Of a stretch of DNA of 8,440 bases, positions 1 to 8,440 are shown piece after piece; within the stretch, counting starts at the first letter, position 1; each line of letters starts with the position of its first letter. The stretch lies in assembly GCA_003233535.1 (NCBI GenBank), contig QIMA01000451.1, forward strand, positions 1 through 8,440. The letters are read 5' to 3'. A program made the translations under genes and the position numbers. The notes beneath the pieces were generated by a model. That model ran no database searches. It saw nothing but the letters and a program-made list of their open reading frames with translations, and had not been told where the DNA came from. Source of the DNA: Rhodanobacteraceae bacterium. Its GTDB lineage: Bacteria > Pseudomonadota > Gammaproteobacteria > Xanthomonadales > SZUA-5.

Positions 1-1
1 G

Positions 2-127
2 TATGAGCCACTACACCGCTCCTTCGAAAAAACCACTGGGCAATCAATGTCCTGCGCGATCATCGCGCGAGTTCATGAAATATCCGGGCTAATAGAAATT
101 CCACGCTGCGAGCGAGATGCAGGCTGA
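2..127 (+). other. Open frame running in from the left edge, possible gene 3' end
   Basis: Frame 2 is open from the first bases to a TGA at 125-127, about 41 codons, with no start codon needed if the gene begins outside the window. The translation includes a stretch reading SMSCAIIARVHEISGLIEIP. A second frame is open from 3 to 92, so openness alone is weak evidence. I do not recognise a family. It may be chance. Confidence 0.13.
54..68. repeat. 15-bp perfect palindrome, possible operator
   Basis: GCGCGAT and ATCGCGC flank a single central C. The one-base centre is too tight for an RNA hairpin, so a dimeric protein-binding site is the more natural reading. It lies far (about 360 bases) from the first credible gene and no promoter is evident right beside it. 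The regulatory role is inference. Confidence 0.25.
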
Positions 128-160
128 TGCGAAGAGCACATCATTGTCGCAGCTACATAG

Positions 161-188
161 TTTCGATACTTCGTCTAATGTGTATTAT
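161..188 (+). promoter_or_regulatory. Weak sigma70-like promoter in AT-rich leader
   Basis: TTTCGA at 161-166 and TATTAT at 183-188 are 16 bases apart, a tolerable spacing for sigma70 boxes. The -35 match is poor. The surrounding 150-215 stretch is the most AT-rich part of the window, as expected of a promoter region. If used, it would read into the 433-816 gene and probably the czc operon after a leader of more than 230 bases. No MerR-type long-spacer promoter or clear regulator site was found here. Confidence 0.22.
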
Positions 189-442
189 GTCAAATATATG
201 ATTGTTATCAATTTCAGCGATCTCCCTGTGCGTGGACCAAACCGGCTTCTTTCCTCGAACGTCACGGCAAGCTCGTGCCTCACAACACGGTTGAAGCAAT
301 CGGCGATCCCTTCATGTTCGTTTCACCGACACCGATTGGTGACTATGGATTCGCGTACCCATTGCAGAACCGGACGACCAGCCATCCTCGTCCAGGGGGA
401 TTTGCCGATCACGACAGAGCTGAGTTAACCTCATGGCAATGA
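179..442 (+). pseudogene. Possible 3' remnant of an unrecognised gene
   Basis: After a TAA at 176-178, frame 2 stays open for 87 codons and ends at TGA 440-442. There is no ATG near its beginning; the first ATG lies deep inside. The later two thirds read like natural protein, for example LERHGKLVPHNTVEAIGDPF followed by a segment containing PTPIGDYGFAYPLQ, with varied residues and coding-like codons. The stop forms an ATGA overlap with the ATG at 439, which is typical of coupled neighbours in an operon. I do not recognise the family. The likely reading is a gene truncated or frameshifted at its 5' end, upstream of the czc operon. A spurious frame is the main alternative. Confidence 0.33.
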
Positions 443-816
443 TCTCTTTGTCCTACTGTCGGCTAGTCTTTGCGCGCTCTCGATGCTCGCGTGCCATCAG
501 CGCTTTGCTGGTGCTCGGATTGATTGTTTCTGAAGCGCCTCGTTGGGATCTGCATACACATGCGCTATCCGATCACGGCCACCTGCACGCCGGCACGTTG
601 GTCGACCACGAAGAAGAACCAGGTCAACCCAATGAGGAAGGACCCGGCACTGCTGTCACCCATATCCATGAGGCTGGCACCCCTACCACCGACCCCTGCT
701 GTATCGAGGCGTTGCGTTTGAGCCTTGTCGTCACAGGCGGCTGGGTCGCTCCTTTCGACCGTAGTCAGATTGCTTACACGGTCGGACCACCCCCATACCG
801 CCCTCCCATCGTTTGA
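433..816 (+). CDS. Small His-rich exported protein preceding czcC, hypothetical
   Basis: This is a 127-residue protein with a basic N-terminus, a hydrophobic stretch at about residues 21-34 (AISALLVLGLIVSE), and then a soluble tail. Export to the periplasm with cleavage near residue 35 is likely. The mature part is rich in histidine (residues 41, 43, 48, 50, 52, 59, 77 and 79), many as HxH pairs. It also has an adjacent Cys pair at 89-90 and a Pro-rich end (PPPYRPP). Such composition suits metal binding. Small His-containing exported proteins such as CzcI precede czcC in other czc operons, but I see no firm homology to CzcI. ATG 439, in the same frame, is an alternative start. It overlaps the stop of the upstream open frame as ATGA, and neither start has a strong ribosome site. 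A metal-sensing or metal-buffering role is inference. Confidence 0.66.
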   Translation: MAMISLSYCRLVFARSRCSRAISALLVLGLIVSEAPRWDLHTHALSDHGHLHAGTLVDHEEEPGQPNEEGPGTAVTHIHEAGTPTTDPCCIEALRLSLVVTGGWVAPFDRSQIAYTVGPPPYRPPIV

Positions 817-835
817 ATTTCCGATAACACTCATT

Positions 836-877
836 GCCGCCATGCAGGCGGCTGTTTCGTGCGTGTCGATTTATCGA
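836..877 (+). other. Two inverted repeats in the czcC leader
   Basis: GCCGCC (836-841) and GGCGGC (847-852) form a perfect 6-bp stem around a 5-base ATGCA loop. A second inverted repeat, TCGAT at 866-870 and ATCGA at 873-877, follows just before the czcC ribosome site. No run of T follows the first hairpin, so it is not a canonical terminator. It may stabilise or partly attenuate the message between the His-rich gene and czcC, or be a protein site. The function is inference. Confidence 0.35.
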
Positions 878-878
878 T

Positions 879-883
879 GGGAG
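879..883 (+). promoter_or_regulatory. Ribosome binding site deciding the czcC GTG start
   Basis: GGGAG lies 6 bases before GTG 890. The in-frame ATG at 842 sits in the loop of a hairpin with no purine-rich site in front of it. It would also give an abnormally long leader before the hydrophobic core of the signal peptide. Confidence 0.6.
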
Positions 884-889
884 ACGAGC

Positions 890-2133
890 GTGCCTTCTCG
901 TAAATGTAGATCCCTGGCCTTGGTCGGGTGGCTTAGCGTTGCCGTATACCCGGCAATCGCGGCTGAAGTAGATTTGGATTCGGCGATTCGCCAAACCTTG
1001 GCGCAACACCCGGCATTGCTTGCCGAAGGCTTGGCGGTAGCCGCTTTGGAACGCCAAGCGGAACTTGAGGGACTCCCTCCCCCGCTTACCTTTGGCGCTG
1101 ATTTGGAGAATTTCGGTGGTACCGGCTCACTCAGCGGTATACGTAGTGCCGAGGCCACCCTGCGCATGGGTCAGGTATACGAATTGGGAGGCAAACGCGC
1201 TGCGCGTCAGGCCCTCGGGCTAGCCGACGTCGACCGACAATTGCACGCGGTGCAGCAACGACGACTAGATCTGGCGACAGAAACGACCCGACGATATATC
1301 GCGGTAGCTGGTGCTCAGCACGAACTTGCCCTAGCCCTACAGCAAACGGCACTAGCACTAGAGACCGAGGCGGCAGTGCGGCAGCGCGTCGAACGCGGGG
1401 TGGCCGCCGAAGCCGACCAATCTCTGGCACAGATCGCCGTTGTACGCGCCGAACTGGCGCAGGAGCACGCCGAGCACCAATTGGCCAGCGCACAGTTTGC
1501 GCTCGCCGCATTGTGGGGAGCGACGCGACCGATCGCGATTGAGGTTTTCGGCGACTTTCTGACCTTACCCGAAATGCCCGATTTCGAGGTCCTAACGGAT
1601 CGCTTGAGCACGGCGCCGGAGGCGGTCGCCTACATATTGGAAGGCGAACGTCTCATGGCCGATCGTGCGGTTGCTAGCGCATCGGCTCACCCGGATATTT
1701 CAGTGAGCCTGGGAGTTCGTCGTCTGGAAGCTGTGAACGACCAAGCGATGGTGTTCTCGGTCGCCGTGCCCTTTGGTAGCAAGGCGCGCTCCAACCTCGC
1801 TGTTGCGCGCAACGATGCGCAGTCAAGCGCCCTTGATGCACGGCAGCAGGCAGCAAACCTGGAAGCCCGCCAACTGCTGTTTGCGCGCCTTCAGCAATTG
1901 GGCCACGCACACACCGAGTTCGCGGCACTGAGCGAACGCATGATCCCGGCCGCCGAGCGCGGACTGGCACTGACTCAGACTGGCTACGACAACGCGCGCT
2001 ATTCCATTCTACAGCTCACTCAAGCTCAGGCCGTATTGCTGCAACTGCAGCACGAGCGCCTTAGCGCCGCCGCTCGCTATCACCTACTCCTTGCCGAGAT
2101 CGAACGATCGACGGCCGTCCTTGGAGATACCCC

Positions 2134-2137
<4 letters not shown>
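890..2137 (+). CDS. czcC: CzcC-like outer membrane efflux channel (TolC/OEP family)
   Basis: This is the outer-membrane factor of a tripartite heavy-metal RND pump, forming the exit duct joined to CzcB and CzcA. From GTG 890 it is 415 residues, the usual size for CzcC. Residues 1-25 are a clean Sec signal peptide (basic RK, hydrophobic core, cleavage near AIA/AE). There is no lipobox, so it is not acylated. Two OEP repeats follow, rich in Ala, Gln, Leu and Glu as expected of coiled helices. The first has GQVYELGGKR (Y97-R103 region), a CzcC hallmark before the first helical pair. The second ends with GYDNARYSILQLTQAQ starting at G365, the usual GY..G.. strand-to-helix motif. A longer in-frame start at 725 would overlap the preceding gene by 92 bases and destroy the signal peptide, so I reject it. 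The stop overlaps czcB by ATGA, indicating translational coupling. Confidence 0.93.
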
Positions 2138-6565
<4,428 letters not shown>

Positions 6566-6570
6566 CCTAC

Positions 6571-6575
6571 AAGGA
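6571..6575 (+). promoter_or_regulatory. Ribosome binding site deciding the GTG start of the HupE-like gene
   Basis: AAGGA is 6 bases before GTG 6582. ATG 6576 touches this site directly, leaving no spacing, and ATG 6552 and 6531 lie inside czcA. The GTG also gives a compact signal peptide. Confidence 0.58.
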
Positions 6576-6581
6576 ATGCGC

Positions 6582-7286
6582 GTGACCAAGACTCGACCGC
6601 CAGTTGCCTGGCACTATCGCCTAGCTTTTTTGCTGCTTTCGCTGCTGCTGGGCGCATCTGCGCTCGCTCATGGTGTAGCCAGCGACGACAAGGCCTTCAT
6701 TGAGAACAGCTCGGGCGTGCAACTGATCCCGTTCATCTACTTGGGCGCCAAGCACATGGTCACCGGCTATGACCATTTGCTGTTCCTGTTCGGAGTGATC
6801 TTTTTTCTCTACCGGCCACGCGATATCGCCATCTACGTCACCCTGTTCGCCGTAGGCCACAGTGTCACTTTGCTTTATGGCGTCCTCAGCGGTACCCACG
6901 TCAACCCATACTTGATAGACGCCATCATCGGACTTTCGGTGGTCTACAAGGCATTGGACAACTTAGGTGCATTCCAGCGCTGGTTCGGCGTGCAGCCAAA
7001 CAACAAAGTGGCGGTGTTTGTCTTCGGACTCTTCCATGGCTTTGGCTTGGCGACAAAGCTGCAAGAATTCACGCTGGATCCGGACGGGCTAGTGGCCAAC
7101 ATCTTGGCTTTTAATGTCGGCGTCGAGCTCGGCCAGTTGGTCGCGCTAGCTGGCATTCTCATCGCCATCAGCTATTGGCGGATGTCGGACAGCTTCGCCC
7201 GCTTAGCCTTTACCTCCAACGCACTACTGATGGCCGCTGGCTTCGTACTGATTGGTCACCAACTCACCGGCTATTTTGTTTCCTAA
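6582..7286 (+). CDS. HupE/UreJ-like membrane protein
   Basis: From GTG 6582 this is a 234-residue polytopic inner-membrane protein of the HupE/UreJ type (the second HupE_UreJ subgroup). Residues 1-29 form a signal peptide ending SALA/HG, so the mature chain would begin with His30. Motifs are GAKHMVTGYDHLLFLFG (55-71) with H58, D64 and H65; FAVGHSVTL (89-97); FGLFHGFGLA (148-157); and FNVGVELGQL (177-186). About six hydrophobic spans are visible. The H-x5-DH and HG motifs correspond to residues important in HupE, a nickel permease accessory to hydrogenase. Here the gene starts 16 bases after czcA, so it is surely cotranscribed with the pump and far from any hydrogenase or urease gene. A role in metal transport or sensing linked to Czc efflux is inference, and the direction and ion are unknown. 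Confidence 0.88.
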   Translation: MTKTRPPVAWHYRLAFLLLSLLLGASALAHGVASDDKAFIENSSGVQLIPFIYLGAKHMVTGYDHLLFLFGVIFFLYRPRDIAIYVTLFAVGHSVTLLYGVLSGTHVNPYLIDAIIGLSVVYKALDNLGAFQRWFGVQPNNKVAVFVFGLFHGFGLATKLQEFTLDPDGLVANILAFNVGVELGQLVALAGILIAISYWRMSDSFARLAFTSNALLMAAGFVLIGHQLTGYFVS

Positions 7287-7298
7287 AGGCAGCTACTG

Positions 7299-7904
7299 AT
7301 GACTACCTCCCCTACTCCTGAAACTCTGCCGTCGCGGTCACAGCTGGCCAAAGCCACCCTGCTCGCACTGATAGCCGCGGCTATCATCCTGACCACCACC
7401 GTGCTCCCCGCCGAACATGGCCTTGACCCGACCGGTATCGGCCAGAAACTGGGGCTGCTCGGCATGAGTGCTCCCGACACCGAAGCGACCACCGAACCAG
7501 CCGCCGAACTTCCTCAACCCGATCCCGTATCCAACCAGTCCGACCTGCTTATAAATCAATACGTAGTGCAAGACAGTACGCCTTTTCGAAGCGGGCAGAT
7601 GAGTGTCACGTTGCCCGCAAACAAGGGCGCGGAGATCAAGGCAAAGATGCTCAAAGGCGCGCAGTTTACGTTCGCTTGGAGCACAGACGCCGGGCCGGTT
7701 GAGTTCGATATGCACGGCGAGGAAACCGGTGCTGCCAAAGACGTATTCACCAGCTACTGGCAAGCCGATGCGAAGATTGGATCTGGTACCTTTACCGCGC
7801 CGTTCGATGGCTCGCACGGTTGGTATTGGCATAACCACGGAACCGAACCGGTTACAGTGACCGTTCAAGTGAGCGGTTTCTATGCCGAATTTTTTCAACC
7901 CTAA
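7299..7904 (+). CDS. Single-span transmembrane anchor protein with His/Trp-rich periplasmic domain
   Basis: This 201-residue protein lies 12 bases after the HupE-like gene, with a ribosome site AAAGGCAG at 7285-7292. A short cytoplasmic N-terminus precedes one membrane helix (about 16-36, not cleaved by any clear signal site). The motif AEHGLDPTGIGQKLGL (38-53) follows, then a Pro/Thr/Glu-rich linker (57-80) and a beta-rich periplasmic domain (about 83-201). That domain ends in YWHNHGTEPVTVTVQVSGFY (176 onward) and resembles GOLD/emp24-like sandwiches in layout, which I infer from the pattern of strands only. Histidines 138, 173, 178 and 180 sit near Trp154, 175 and 177 and could form a metal or partner site. 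Proteins of this kind are usually annotated 'transmembrane anchor protein' and recur next to heavy-metal RND genes. Their function is not established to my knowledge. Confidence 0.84.
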   Translation: MTTSPTPETLPSRSQLAKATLLALIAAAIILTTTVLPAEHGLDPTGIGQKLGLLGMSAPDTEATTEPAAELPQPDPVSNQSDLLINQYVVQDSTPFRSGQMSVTLPANKGAEIKAKMLKGAQFTFAWSTDAGPVEFDMHGEETGAAKDVFTSYWQADAKIGSGTFTAPFDGSHGWYWHNHGTEPVTVTVQVSGFYAEFFQP

Positions 7905-7917
7905 AACTGCACCGATG

Positions 7918-7938
7918 TAGCCCGAATGCCAGCGGGCC
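7918..7938. repeat. Imperfect palindrome like the widespread GTAGCCCG intergenic repeat
   Basis: GTAGCCCGAATGCCAGCGGG starts at 7918. GCCCG (7920-7924) can pair with CGGGC (7933-7937) across an 8-base loop. The GTAGCCCG-ATGC-AGCG order resembles one end of a palindromic element common between genes of gammaproteobacteria. This copy looks partial. No T run follows, so I do not call a terminator, though it may protect the 3' end of the operon message. Confidence 0.28.
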
Positions 7939-7980
7939 ATGTCAAGTTAATTCGCCGAGTTTCCTAGCCTGGAGCACACA

Positions 7981-8217
7981 ATGAAAACCCTTCTGATCAC
8001 ACTGCTGCTAGCCGCCTGTGCAGCCCCCGCCTTTGCTCACGATCCGGCAGAGTATTCTCGCCACCAACAGCCAGCTACACCCGTGGTGACCGACGAGTGT
8101 GCCCAATTCGAGGGTAAAGATCCCAAGACTCTGGACTTCTCTGACGCGAGCAAAAAAGCCACCTATGACGCTTGCGAAGCAAACAAGAACGGCGATCCGG
8201 CTGACGAGCGAAATTAG
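7981..8217 (+). CDS. Small exported protein, 78 residues, hypothetical
   Basis: GGAG at 7971-7974 sits 6 bases before ATG 7981, a good ribosome site. Residues 1-19 are a signal peptide (MK, then TLLITLLLAACAAP) with a likely cleavage AFA/HD. LAAC at 10-13 also fits a lipobox, though it would make an unusually short lipoprotein signal. The mature part of about 59 residues is hydrophilic and acidic. It starts HDPAEYSRHQQ and has two cysteines (40 and 65) that could form a disulfide in the periplasm. I do not recognise a family. It follows the anchor gene after 76 bases and may share its transcript or have its own promoter, though none is clear. A periplasmic metal-related role is suggested only by its neighbours. 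Confidence 0.72.
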   Translation: MKTLLITLLLAACAAPAFAHDPAEYSRHQQPATPVVTDECAQFEGKDPKTLDFSDASKKATYDACEANKNGDPADERN

Positions 8218-8236
8218 GAATTCTTGGGCAAGCTGA

Positions 8237-8440
8237 CGCCAGGGCCGGCGCATCGTTGATGCCGTCGCCTGCCATGGCGACTTGGCGACCACATATTGGG
8301 ACTGCGATTAGCAATCGACTGCACCCAACGCTGAAAGAATGGGAAACCTGCCCAAAGCACGACCGGCGCCGACAGTAGCAACTCAAGCCACGTGCGCGCT
8401 TCTACCGAAATCCATGAGATGCGATGGCCCGCCATGGCCA
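8237..8440 (-). pseudogene. Decayed fragment of a copper-type P1B ATPase, internally deleted
   Basis: Read on the minus strand from the window edge, the fragment gives TWLELLLSAPVVLWAGFPFF and then QRWVQSIANRSPNM. This is a typical early transmembrane segment of CopA-like copper or silver ATPases. At about 8290/8291 the similarity jumps, in another frame, to GRQVAMAGDGINDAPALA, the P-domain hinge motif that normally lies several hundred residues later. The part in between would hold the TGE actuator loop, the CPC ion site, the DKTGT phosphorylation site and the nucleotide domain; all are absent. Similarity stops again near 8237, before the expected ADVGIAMG sequence and the last two helices. 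The remnant converges on the 78-residue gene. The gene's N-terminal part lies beyond the window. It cannot make a working pump. Confidence 0.82.

Noticed and set aside
117..428. 103-residue open frame in the upstream region
   Set aside because: Its Ser/Thr/Leu-rich translation has no recognisable motif, and it has no credible ribosome site. The overlapping frame 2 looks more like real protein.
725..889. Extended start of czcC at ATG 725 or ATG 842
   Set aside because: The 725 start overlaps the His-rich gene by 92 bases and hides the signal peptide. ATG 842 lies in a hairpin loop without a ribosome site. GTG 890 has GGGAG at the right distance and a normal signal peptide.
7338..7940. 200-residue open frame on the minus strand opposite the anchor gene
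   Set aside because: It mirrors the anchor gene, has no family features, and the plus-strand gene has a ribosome site, a membrane helix and operon position.
8008..8386. Overlapping minus-strand open frames opposite the small exported gene
   Set aside because: Only the part beyond about 8237 resembles a P-type ATPase. The rest is antisense to the 78-residue gene and shows no family features.

Overview
The window is a heavy-metal resistance locus from a proteobacterium, probably a gammaproteobacterium. I base this on a Czc-type RND operon made of tightly coupled genes, a base composition in the high 50s percent GC (estimated by eye), and an accessory gene set of a kind seen in such loci. No rRNA, tRNA or taxonomic marker is present, so the assignment is soft. 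No CRISPR array or intact mobile element is visible.

Bases 1-432 hold no convincing intact gene. They are visibly richer in A+T than the rest and contain a 15-bp palindrome, a weak sigma70-like promoter and an open frame (179-442) that reads like the 3' end of a real but unrecognised protein. A small His-rich exported protein (433-816) follows. A 73-base gap with a perfect GC hairpin separates it from the efflux genes.

The core is czcC (890-2137, GTG start), czcB (2134-3372, ATGA overlap) and czcA (3383-6565, 10-base gap). Together they encode a complete tripartite pump: outer-membrane channel, lipid-anchored periplasmic adaptor, and proton-driven inner-membrane RND transporter. CzcA carries the heavy-metal charge-relay residues D402, D408 and E415, which fits divalent Zn/Co/Cd export. 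The adaptor lacks the usual helical hairpin.

Three further genes follow on the same strand. They are a HupE/UreJ-like membrane protein (6582-7286, GTG start), a single-span 'transmembrane anchor' protein with a His/Trp-rich periplasmic beta domain (7299-7904), and after a 76-base gap a 78-residue exported protein (7981-8217). They look like accessory parts of the pump or of periplasmic metal handling, but their exact roles are unknown. No regulator gene is present in the window.

The right edge (8237-8440, minus strand) is a decayed piece of a copper-type P1B ATPase. A large internal deletion joins an early membrane segment to the GDGIND hinge motif in another frame. It marks a rearrangement scar beside the operon.
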